The translations under genes were made by a program, and so were the position numbers. A DNA stretch of 64,000 bases, from positions 1 through 64,000 of the forward strand of contig JAFYHN010000108.1 of the NCBI GenBank assembly GCA_017539165.1, in the 5' to 3' direction. The notes under the pieces are model-generated. The model had not been told where the DNA came from and searched no databases. It was given only the letters and a program-made list of their open reading frames with translations. The DNA comes from Eubacterium sp. Its GTDB lineage: Bacteria; Bacillota; Clostridia; Lachnospirales; Lachnospiraceae. This document shows, one piece after another, positions 53,887 through 61,843 of this stretch. How positions within the stretch are numbered: the first letter of the stretch is position 1; each line of letters starts with the position of its first letter.

Positions 53887-55110
53887 ATGAAAAAGAATAG
53901 ATTAAAGATTGGTGTTAGTGTAGTATTTTTGAGTTTAATGATCTCTTTGTTATCGGCTTGTTCTGGTGTGGGTGGCGTAAAAGAATCTGTAAGAGAATCG
54001 GTTAAAGAAGCTGCGACAGCAGAAACGACATCTAAAGAAGCATCTGAAGCAGTGTCAGAAGCAGCATCTGAAGTGACAACGGAAACAACAACAGAGGCAA
54101 TGACCGAAGAAGTAAAAAAAGGAGATTTTAATCCAACAGATTATAGAAATGACATTAACTATGAGAGCCTTTGCAGAAAACCAGATGAGTATAAAGGTAT
54201 GAAGATATATATGTCAGGTAGAGTGAATAGTATGTTGGAAGAAGATGAAGGAACTTTACTTCAGATAGATGTAGGGGAAGGATTGTTAATGGTTTTGGTG
54301 GATCCTTCAACTATGGAGGTTAGAGTATTAGAAAATGATGAGGTTACATTTTTTGGAGAATATCAGGGATTAGGTAAATATGAAACTGTAATGGGACAGA
54401 CACAAAAAGATCCGTTTTTTATAGCAGATAAAGTAAATATAGATAGTTATGATGATACTATGGAGGCTCCTACTGGAGCACTTAGATCTGGAACATATTC
54501 TGTTAAGAAAACAGAAGGAGATTTTATATATAGTAAAACAGCAAAATTTACATATCAGGATGGTGATGCTTTTGGATGTGAAATTAGAGTTGTTAGAGAA
54601 ATTGTTGATCGTGGGGATGCGACAATTTTGGGCGATATATTCTGTTTCTTAAAAGATGAAGGAGAAGGTGTATATACTGGAACTGTAAGCGGAAAAGGAA
54701 GTATAAAGGTAAAAGCATATGAAAGTTCAATAAAAGTTGAAACTACGCCTGATGCTGGAATGGAAGCTTCTTTTGAAGAAATAGCCGATGAGTATTCTTT
54801 TGGTGAAATAGATATGCCTGATGTAACTACATCAAATACAACTGGTTCAGATGGAGATTATATATTTCCATTTAGTAATTCAAGAAATCTTACTGAAGAA
54901 GACATTGCTGGAATGGATAAAGATAAGATAGCACTTGCACGTAATGAGATATATGCAAGACATGGTTATATATTCCAAGATGAATCTTTTAGAAAGTATT
55001 TTATTTCCAAAACTTGGTATATACCTAAATATACCGGAGATCAATTTGATGATAGCGTTTTAAACTCATACGAGAGACAAAATGTACAATTCTTATTAAG
55101 TCATGAATAG
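53887..55110 (+). CDS. YARHG-domain lipoprotein
   Basis: 407 residues. A lipoprotein signal ending LLSAC (Cys near 25) is followed by a Ser/Thr/Glu/Ala low-complexity linker (about 30-80), a central beta-rich domain (OB-like, LQIDVGEGLLMVLVDPS) and a second beta domain. The C-terminal 70 residues are a YARHG domain (ALARNEIYARHGYIFQD, then the WYIPKY motif). YARHG domains occur in surface proteins and peptidase-associated proteins; the ligand is unknown. GGAGGTACG precedes the ATG. It shares the c-di-GMP-controlled transcript. Confidence 0.85.
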   Translation: MKKNRLKIGVSVVFLSLMISLLSACSGVGGVKESVRESVKEAATAETTSKEASEAVSEAASEVTTETTTEAMTEEVKKGDFNPTDYRNDINYESLCRKPDEYKGMKIYMSGRVNSMLEEDEGTLLQIDVGEGLLMVLVDPSTMEVRVLENDEVTFFGEYQGLGKYETVMGQTQKDPFFIADKVNIDSYDDTMEAPTGALRSGTYSVKKTEGDFIYSKTAKFTYQDGDAFGCEIRVVREIVDRGDATILGDIFCFLKDEGEGVYTGTVSGKGSIKVKAYESSIKVETTPDAGMEASFEEIADEYSFGEIDMPDVTTSNTTGSDGDYIFPFSNSRNLTEEDIAGMDKDKIALARNEIYARHGYIFQDESFRKYFISKTWYIPKYTGDQFDDSVLNSYERQNVQFLLSHE

Positions 55111-55169
55111 AAAAAAGTTACCCCGGTTTACAAAAATTTATAATAATACAGTTACTCGTTTAGTCGAAT

Positions 55170-55186
55170 GAATTAATTAACTGTAT
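55170..55186 (+). repeat. Right copy of 17-bp direct repeat
   Basis: GAATTAATTAACTGTAT, identical to 50376-50392. It spans the last codons and stop codon of the reverse-strand YolD-like gene. TAACTGTAT within it also pairs with ATACAGTTA at 55146-55154, which could act as a terminator for that gene. Confidence 0.75.
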
Positions 55187-55367
55187 GAGTTATTGCAGTA
55201 TCATCTATCGCCTCTTCGTAGCCCTTTAGGGCTGCGAATGGGGCGAATATTTTTGCTCTGTTTTCCCGAGACATCTTTGGATGGCGTGCTTCAAAATCAT
55301 CGCCGTTATGTACGGGGCGTTCCTTATCTATTATATCTTTATATTCTTCGGTTGCATCTCTAAGCAT
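55173..55367 (-). CDS. YolD-like small protein
   Basis: 64 residues. The motif HPKMSRENRAKIFAPFAALKG and following YEEAI is characteristic of YolD-like proteins, which are commonly encoded beside Y-family polymerases in Firmicutes. AAGGAG precedes the ATG. It lies 61 bases downstream of the polymerase gene on the same strand. Function in translesion synthesis is presumed, not shown. Its 3' end coincides with one copy of the 17-bp direct repeat. Confidence 0.8.
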   Translation of the reverse strand: MLRDATEEYKDIIDKERPVHNGDDFEARHPKMSRENRAKIFAPFAALKGYEEAIDDTAITHTVN

Positions 55368-55428
55368 ATCCGAATCTCCTTGTTATTTCTAAATAATTTA
55401 TTGTTTATTTTTTCTTCTGTCTGGTTAC

Positions 55429-56817
55429 CTAGGACTTGTGACCACCAATCTGGGAATTTCTCTCTATGGTAGTTGCGCCTTGCATCAGGTTGGTTCCTTT
55501 GAGCATTGCATTTTTACCGAAACGATCCTGAATCTCGATCATAGCTTTCTGAAGTCTTTTTTCCTGTTCTTCTTTTTCGGCATCAGTAAATATATCGAAC
55601 TGTACAAATGTATCAGTTTCGTTTTTCAGGTTGTTGGCTGATATAGTTATTCGCCTTACTGATACACCGGGTTTTACAATTCGGTCAAAAAGTGCCAGAA
55701 CCTTTTCACGAATGAGACTGGTGGAACTCGTAAGTTTTCCGAAGTTGGCGGTTCCATGACTTGGGGCCGGAAGAATCCTTCCGTAGTAATCCATTACCGT
55801 TTCCCCGATGTAAGTATCGTTGTCCACTGATTCTCTGTCATAACCTATGCTTAGTGTAAAAGAGTCAGACAGAACTTTTTTGCGAACCATATCGAGTACC
55901 AGGAGTTCGGTCATCTCATATACGATGATCCGTGCTTTATCGGTAGGATAAGGTTCCTGAAGTACCTGACCTGAAGACAGCGAATTGGTGGTAGGCTTAT
56001 AGCTTTTGATATCCTTCATAAGAGTAGGTTCGATACCCCAGGCGTGATCTATAAGCAGTTCGGCATCGATTCCGAATACTTTGTAGATCTGTTCTTCGTT
56101 ATACAGGCTTTCTCTTGCAAGGTCGCCCATGGTATATACATTCAGCTTTGCAAGTCTCCTTGCGGTTCCACGGCCTATCCTCCAGAAATCAGTAATAGGT
56201 CTATGTGACCAGAGAAGACGTCTGTAGCTCATTTCATCCAGTTCAGCAATACGAACCCCGTCTTTGTCTGCGTCCATATGCTTTGCAACTATATCCATAG
56301 CTATCTTGGCGAGATACATGTTCGTTCCTATTCCGGCAGTTGCAGTTATTCCGGTTCTGCTGAGAACATCCCTTACCATGGTTATACAGAGTTCGTGTGC
56401 TGTCTTCTTATAAGTTGCCAGATAAGAAGTAACATCTATAAATACCTCGTCGATACTGTATACGTGAATATCCTCGGAAGATACATAGTTTAGATAAGTA
56501 TTATAAACTTCTGTGGATACCTTGATATATTCAGCCATTCTGGGTGGAGCTATGATAAAGTCGACATGCTTCCCGGTTCTCTTCTCCAGATCATTCAGAG
56601 TTTTCTTTACTTCGAACAGACGGGCTCTTCCGGATATTCCGTATGCCTTAAGAGAAGGGGATACTGCGAGACAGATAGTCTTGTCAGTCCTGCTCTCATC
56701 GGCTACGACAAGATTCGTGGTCAGGGGATCCAGACCACGAGCAAAACATTCTACAGATGCATAAAACGACTTTAAATCTATGGCTATTATTTTTCTGTTT
56801 TCGGACGCTTTACCCAT
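55429..56817 (-). CDS. Y-family DNA polymerase (UmuC/ImuB/DinB-like)
   Basis: 462 residues. Catalytic palm motifs AIDLKSFYASVE near residue 13 and YSIDEVFIDV near residue 120 carry the metal-binding Asp residues, followed by helix-hairpin-helix (about 220-240) and a little-finger domain. It copies past DNA lesions with low fidelity. The length and YolD partner match the UvrX/DinB2-type group of Firmicutes. AAAGGA precedes the ATG. No LexA-type box was recognised in the 217-base gap upstream. Confidence 0.92.
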   Translation of the reverse strand: MGKASENRKIIAIDLKSFYASVECFARGLDPLTTNLVVADESRTDKTICLAVSPSLKAYGISGRARLFEVKKTLNDLEKRTGKHVDFIIAPPRMAEYIKVSTEVYNTYLNYVSSEDIHVYSIDEVFIDVTSYLATYKKTAHELCITMVRDVLSRTGITATAGIGTNMYLAKIAMDIVAKHMDADKDGVRIAELDEMSYRRLLWSHRPITDFWRIGRGTARRLAKLNVYTMGDLARESLYNEEQIYKVFGIDAELLIDHAWGIEPTLMKDIKSYKPTTNSLSSGQVLQEPYPTDKARIIVYEMTELLVLDMVRKKVLSDSFTLSIGYDRESVDNDTYIGETVMDYYGRILPAPSHGTANFGKLTSSTSLIREKVLALFDRIVKPGVSVRRITISANNLKNETDTFVQFDIFTDAEKEEQEKRLQKAMIEIQDRFGKNAMLKGTNLMQGATTIERNSQIGGHKS

Positions 56818-57034
56818 AACAATCCTTCTTTCTAAACAGCCTTGATCTTCTTCAAATTATAAGAAAAAGCTTACATTTTTTAGGGATGGTTGTCAATTGA
56901 AATCGGAGGCTTTCTGTCAGTGTAACGAGTGATGAGTTTGTTGCATAGATACTCTTAAAGTTGTATCATAAACTATGTATGTTGTGGTAGATAAATGCTC
57001 CTCGAGCAAGACTTGAAATAGACAGAGGTACTAA

Positions 57035-58180
57035 ATGAAGATATTACACATGGCGGATGTTCATCTGGATTCGAAGCTGACGAGATATCTGGATAATGAA
57101 AAGGCAAGAGAAAGAAGAAATGAGATTCTTCTTACATATAGGGATGCGGTAAGGTATGCTGCGGAAAACGGTGTTGAGGTCATCATCATTGCAGGTGACC
57201 TTTTTGATGTGAGAAAGATATCAGCAACTGCGAGAGATGCTGTAAGGGATTCGATAGAACAGAATCCTGAGATTACATTTTTCTATCTTAGGGGTAATCA
57301 TGATGCAGACAGTTTTGTGCAGGCGGTTATCGAGAAGAGTGGAAAACTTCCTGATAATCTGAAGATGTTCACACGTGAGTGGACAAGCTACAGGTTCACT
57401 GCGAAGGATGGAACGGCTATAGTTGTGACTGGAGCAGAGATGGATGCCGAGAATGCTTCCAGTCTGACGGCATCACTGGCTCTTGATCACAGTGATTTCA
57501 ATATAGTTACTCTTCATGGGCAGGAGACAGAGACTGCTTCCAAGAAGGACGCTGAGGTTATTCCTCTCAGGGAATATAAAAATAGAGGAATCGACTATAT
57601 GGCACTGGGTCATATTCATGAGCCTAAGATTCAGAAGCTGGATGCAAGAGGCGTGTATTCATATTCCGGATGTCTGGAGGGACGAGGATATGATGAGAGT
57701 GGAGAACACGGATTCAATATCATTGAAGTTACGTTGGATTCAGGAGCTTATCATCGTGAAGTTAGATTTGTTCCATTTGCGAAGCGGCAAGTTTCACGTG
57801 TTCAGGTTGACCTATCCGATGTGGAAGTAACAGATTCTCCGCAGATCATCAGGCTTGTTCAAAGTGAACTTGACAGGGCCGGAGTTACATCGAAGGATAT
57901 GGTCAGGATTGAACTCTGCGGAAGAATCGGAACAGGCATAGATATAGATACAGAGTATATAAGAAAATCTCTCGAAGATGGGTTCTTCCATGTTAAGGTT
58001 GTGGATGGAACGAAACCTTTTATAAACTATGATGAATTCGCGCTGGATATGTCACTCAGAGGTGAATTTGTACGACTGATCAAGGCAAAACAGGAGCAGG
58101 GGCTTATTGATGCGGAAAGCGCCGCTAAGATAACCAGAACGGGAATAGATGTTCTCGCCGGAGAGGAGGGTGCACTATGA
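57035..58180 (+). CDS. SbcD/YhaO-like metallophosphoesterase (DNA repair nuclease)
   Basis: 381 residues. Phosphoesterase motifs in order: HMADVHLDSKL, GDLFD, RGNHD, TLHGQE and LGHIHEP, forming the two-metal site of Mre11/SbcD nucleases. A capping domain follows. With the overlapping downstream ATPase it should form a double-strand-end processing complex. A TGTGGTAGAT string resembling an extended -10 is about 45 bases before the ATG. Confidence 0.9.
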   Translation: MKILHMADVHLDSKLTRYLDNEKARERRNEILLTYRDAVRYAAENGVEVIIIAGDLFDVRKISATARDAVRDSIEQNPEITFFYLRGNHDADSFVQAVIEKSGKLPDNLKMFTREWTSYRFTAKDGTAIVVTGAEMDAENASSLTASLALDHSDFNIVTLHGQETETASKKDAEVIPLREYKNRGIDYMALGHIHEPKIQKLDARGVYSYSGCLEGRGYDESGEHGFNIIEVTLDSGAYHREVRFVPFAKRQVSRVQVDLSDVEVTDSPQIIRLVQSELDRAGVTSKDMVRIELCGRIGTGIDIDTEYIRKSLEDGFFHVKVVDGTKPFINYDEFALDMSLRGEFVRLIKAKQEQGLIDAESAAKITRTGIDVLAGEEGAL

Positions 58181-60600
58181 GACTGCTTAGTTTACATGTA
58201 GAGAACTTCGGTACACTCTCGGATTTTGATATGGACTTTAACGAGGGGACAAATGTCATCCTTCGTGAAAATGGTTGGGGCAAGTCAACCCTGGCAGAGT
58301 TTGTGCGTGTTATGTTTTATGGTATTGAGGGAAGTCGCAAGAAAGAGTATCTGGATAACGACAGAACGAGATTCCAGCCATGGAACGGGAAATACTTCGG
58401 CGGGGAGATGTCATTTGAAGCCAGGGGAAAACGATATAAGGTTGAAAGATACTTTGGCGATAAAGACAAGGATATGACATTTAAACTGTATGATCTGAAC
58501 ACGCTTCTCGAGACTCATGATTATTCGGAGAATCTTGGAGAGGAACTTTTTGGTGTAGACAGCGAGTCATTTAGACGAACCTGTTTTGTTGGAATGGATG
58601 GACTGAAGTATCAGGGTATTAACAGTACCATAGGTGCGAAGGTAAGTTCACTTGATCAGACAGGTGATCTGGAGAATTACGATGCAGCAGATAAGAGGAT
58701 GACAGACTATCTTAATGCATTTTCACCTAGAAAGAAGACGGGTGAACTGAATAAGATCGGAAATGAGATAAATGAGCTTAAGGAAAAGCTCAAGAATAAG
58801 GACTCCGTTATAAAGAGGATAGATGATCTGAAGAGTAACCGCATCCGTGAGGAGGAGGCTGCAAGTGTACTTAAAACACAGCAGGATGAGCTTCTTGAGA
58901 TACAGAAAAAGCGTGCTGCGGCGGAGAATCTGTCACTGAGAATGGATAACCTCAGAGTACTTAGAAAAGACGTGGAGGAGAGACGCGGTAATCTGGAGAG
59001 AAGGCTTGAGAGTCTTCCTGAAGAGATTCCGACACATGATATGATCTCTGAAGCAGACAGGAAGCTTCAGGCTTATTCAGATATGACTGTAAAGATAAAA
59101 AATCTCGATGAACAAAATGACGGTGGGAGATATTCAAGACTGGAAAGTTTTTTTGCTGCCGGAACTCCTGATATGTCTGAAATCGACAGTGTGATCGAAA
59201 GCTGGAACGGTGTACAGAATCTTATGCAGAAGAATGAAACTCTGGAAGCTCTTATCCAGGGTGAAGAAGAGAGATTTGAAGCGGATACACAGGCGTATGA
59301 AGAAAGACGAAATGCGAAATCTTCCGGAAACGGATTTCTGCCGGTTATAGTATTTTTCGTGATCAGTGCGGCGTGTTTTGCAGGATTTGTATTTACAAAA
59401 CTCATGCTTCTCACGTTATTTGGAAGTGTATCCTGTTTAGTTGGATTGGCAGTTTTGTTGATCAAACTGACAGGTGGAAAAGAAAAGGCTCCGATAAAGG
59501 CTCCTGATGGTTCACAGATTCAGAGATATAAACAGGATATTCAGGCAAATAATAATGATATTAAGAATATGGAAGGCGTTGTAAAGGCTTTTCTAGCGAG
59601 ATATGAGATTCCTTATTCGAGACTTGATGCTGAAAGTGTATTGTATGATATAAAGAGTAAGGCTGGAGCTCTTGTTGAGCTGAGAAAGGAATCGACGCTT
59701 CAGGAGAATCAGAAACAGGAGCTGGAAGAAAAGCTGAAGATGACATTTTCCGAACTGGAAGAAAATCTGGGAAGAATGGGGATTGGAACGGATAGGAATG
59801 TAGGACTTAATCTGTCTCTTATTAAAAGCAGTCTTGCGGATCTTGCGCGTAATGTAAATGCATATGAGCATGAGGTTTCCGAGCTTCAGAAGGCTGAGAA
59901 CAGACTTAAGGAATATATGGATAAGAATCCTGAGGTAAATGAATCTGAGCTGGAGAAACTGAGAACTGAGGTTTCAACAGGCGGAGATAATATCGAGGGG
60001 ATGACTGCTGAGGCTATATCAGTCAAACTGCGTGAATTATCAGAGATATTATCAGGAAAACAGGATATGATAAGCCGATATGACAGAGAACTCGAGACTG
60101 CGTATGAGGAGATTGATGATATTTCCGAATCAGAGGAGAGACTTGCGGGGCTGATGACAGAGAAAGAAGAACTGACTGAAAAGTATGAAACAGTTCTGAA
60201 AACTCAGGAATATCTGAAGGAAGCAAAGGAGATTTTTATAGCTAAGTATATGAGTCCTATAAAGGATTCCTTTGAGAAGTATTACAGTATCATATCGGGT
60301 GATAAAGACAACTTTAGAATAGATGCTAATGTGAACCTTGCCCGGAAGGAAGAGGGGGCGTTTCACGATATACAGGCACAGAGTGAAGGATATGGAGATG
60401 CGATAGGAATAAGTATGAGACTTGCCCTTCTGGATACGATGTATGAGAAGGAGAAACCTGTTATCATTCTGGACGATCCTTTTTCTGGAATGGATGAGAA
60501 GAAGCTTGAAGGAACCGGAAGACTTCTTGATGAGGTGTCACGGGAATATCAGATAATATACATGACCTGCCACGACAGCAGGACATTTAAAGGAGAATAA
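58177..60600 (+). CDS. SbcC/YhaN-like coiled-coil ATPase
   Basis: 807 residues. N-terminal P-loop RENGWGKST (30-38), in which the usual first Gly is Arg; long coiled coils; a pair of hydrophobic helices in the middle (about 385-430: LPVIVFFVISAACFAGFVF and then SVSCLVGLAVLLI); then Walker B VIILDDPFSGMDE. The hydrophobic hairpin in place of a zinc hook is the hallmark of YhaN rather than SbcC. It overlaps the nuclease gene by four bases (ATGA). Expected: a membrane-associated DNA end-processing complex. Confidence 0.9.
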   Translation: MRLLSLHVENFGTLSDFDMDFNEGTNVILRENGWGKSTLAEFVRVMFYGIEGSRKKEYLDNDRTRFQPWNGKYFGGEMSFEARGKRYKVERYFGDKDKDMTFKLYDLNTLLETHDYSENLGEELFGVDSESFRRTCFVGMDGLKYQGINSTIGAKVSSLDQTGDLENYDAADKRMTDYLNAFSPRKKTGELNKIGNEINELKEKLKNKDSVIKRIDDLKSNRIREEEAASVLKTQQDELLEIQKKRAAAENLSLRMDNLRVLRKDVEERRGNLERRLESLPEEIPTHDMISEADRKLQAYSDMTVKIKNLDEQNDGGRYSRLESFFAAGTPDMSEIDSVIESWNGVQNLMQKNETLEALIQGEEERFEADTQAYEERRNAKSSGNGFLPVIVFFVISAACFAGFVFTKLMLLTLFGSVSCLVGLAVLLIKLTGGKEKAPIKAPDGSQIQRYKQDIQANNNDIKNMEGVVKAFLARYEIPYSRLDAESVLYDIKSKAGALVELRKESTLQENQKQELEEKLKMTFSELEENLGRMGIGTDRNVGLNLSLIKSSLADLARNVNAYEHEVSELQKAENRLKEYMDKNPEVNESELEKLRTEVSTGGDNIEGMTAEAISVKLRELSEILSGKQDMISRYDRELETAYEEIDDISESEERLAGLMTEKEELTEKYETVLKTQEYLKEAKEIFIAKYMSPIKDSFEKYYSIISGDKDNFRIDANVNLARKEEGAFHDIQAQSEGYGDAIGISMRLALLDTMYEKEKPVIILDDPFSGMDEKKLEGTGRLLDEVSREYQIIYMTCHDSRTFKGE

Positions 60601-60602
60601 AG

Positions 60603-60785
60603 ATGAATATACCAAAGGATCCAAATATATTATTTAGTTATATAAATACTCAGCTCAGGGATAACTACAGTTCTCTGGATGAACTGTGCAGCAGTCTTGG
60701 AGCGGATAAAAATGAAATAACCCAGAAGCTCAGTGCTCTGGGTTATAGGTATGATGAAGATAAAAATCTATTTACTGCCTGTTGA
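60603..60785 (+). CDS. DUF4250 protein
   Basis: 60 residues. IPKDPNILFSYINTQLRDNY and the following LDELCSSLG are typical of DUF4250, a small family common in Clostridia with a helix-turn-helix-like fold. Function unknown. AGGAG precedes the ATG, two bases after the ATPase gene. Its last 18 bases overlap the end of the convergent dut gene, and no terminator separates them. Confidence 0.85.
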   Translation: MNIPKDPNILFSYINTQLRDNYSSLDELCSSLGADKNEITQKLSALGYRYDEDKNLFTAC

Positions 60786-61214
60786 TCCGAATCCACCGGC
60801 ACCTCTGATTGTGTCTGTGAGTTCGTCGCATTCGTTGAATATTCCCTGTATGTAAGGGGTTATAACGAGCTGTGCGATTCGTTCTCCAGGAGCTACAGTT
60901 TGTGTTTCTGTGGAGTGGTTATGAAGGGCAACCATTACCTCGCCTCTGTAGTCGCTGTCGATGACGCCGACTTTGTTGGCGGGTGCAAGTCCTTTCTTTG
61001 AAGCAAGTCCGCTTCTTGCATATATCAGGCCGGCATATCCTACAGGAACTTCCATAGCAAGTCCGGTCTTGATAAGAACTGTCTGATTAGGTTCTATAGA
61101 TACGGCTTCGGGGATGCAGGCATACAGGTCTGCTCCTGCAGCGTATTCTGTTCCGTATGTTGGGATTACTGCGTCTGATGAAAGCTTTTTGATATTTACA
61201 TTTATTGACTGCAT
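60768..61214 (-). CDS. dut: dUTP diphosphatase (trimeric dUTPase)
   Basis: 148 residues with all five trimeric dUTPase motifs: AGADLYA, ARSGLASK, GVIDSDYRGEV, PGERIAQLV and GAGGFGSTG. It hydrolyses dUTP to dUMP, keeping uracil out of DNA and feeding dTMP synthesis. ATG 61214 is chosen; a GTG at 61226 is in frame but overlaps the nrdG stop without a site. Third gene of nrdD-nrdG-dut, a nucleotide supply operon. Confidence 0.96.
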   Translation of the reverse strand: MQSINVNIKKLSSDAVIPTYGTEYAAGADLYACIPEAVSIEPNQTVLIKTGLAMEVPVGYAGLIYARSGLASKKGLAPANKVGVIDSDYRGEVMVALHNHSTETQTVAPGERIAQLVITPYIQGIFNECDELTDTIRGAGGFGSTGSK

Positions 61215-61222
61215 TTCTTTTC

Positions 61223-61792
61223 TCACTTTCCAATATTTTTTCTGATTTCTGCGAGTGGTGTATATTCATTCAGAGGGTGTAGTACGACTTCACCTTTTTT
61301 TCGGGTTTCTCTCATGTCGATTATTCTCTGGTTTTCCGAACCTCGGAAGTTCAGCTTTATATTGTACAGATCCTGAACGAAAGGACCATCAACAAGTACG
61401 TCGATATTGTCGAGTATCTTATCTGTGTAGTCTGACAGATATCTGCTTCCTCCGGGTATAAGATTCACATCGTATTTATTACCGGTAAACATCCATATAT
61501 TCTTGTCCGGCAATTCTTTTTTTACTCTGAGTATAAGCTGACATATCTCAGGCTGGTTCTGTGGTTCGAATGGTTCTCCGCCGAGGATGGATAATCCTTT
61601 ATAGTAAGATCTGGATAGTTCTTTTATAAGTGAATCCTCAAGTTCGGGAGTCCATAGTTCTCCGTGGTTAAAATCCCATGTTTTCTCATTGAAGCAGCCT
61701 TTGCAGTGAATGGTGCATCCGCTGACAAAAAGACTGACTCTCATACCGGTGCCATTTCCAACATCGGCTTTATATATCTCACATACGTGCAT
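61223..61792 (-). CDS. nrdG: Anaerobic ribonucleotide reductase activating protein (radical SAM)
   Basis: 189 residues. The radical-SAM cluster motif CTIHCKGCF (CxxxCxxC) near residue 27 and GGEPFE near 70 are present. It puts the glycyl radical on NrdD using a 4Fe-4S cluster and S-adenosylmethionine. ATG 61792 follows GTGAGG by eight bases and begins MHVCEIYKADVGNGTGMRVS; an upstream in-frame ATG at 61840 lies before the hairpin and has no site. Separated from nrdD by a terminator-like hairpin. Confidence 0.95.
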   Translation of the reverse strand: MHVCEIYKADVGNGTGMRVSLFVSGCTIHCKGCFNEKTWDFNHGELWTPELEDSLIKELSRSYYKGLSILGGEPFEPQNQPEICQLILRVKKELPDKNIWMFTGNKYDVNLIPGGSRYLSDYTDKILDNIDVLVDGPFVQDLYNIKLNFRGSENQRIIDMRETRKKGEVVLHPLNEYTPLAEIRKNIGK

Positions 61793-61809
61793 GATTAATA
61801 CCTCACAAA

Positions 61810-61834
61810 AATGGGACAGGCGTCCTGTCCCATT
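61810..61834 (-). terminator. Intercistronic hairpin between nrdD and nrdG
   Basis: AATGGGACAGG/CCTGTCCCATT, an eleven-base perfect stem with a three-base loop, followed on the reverse strand by TTTTTG. It lies between the nrdD stop (61844) and the nrdG start. It may reduce nrdG relative to nrdD by partial termination or by stabilising the upstream mRNA end. Confidence 0.8.
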
Positions 61835-61843
61835 CATCATTTT

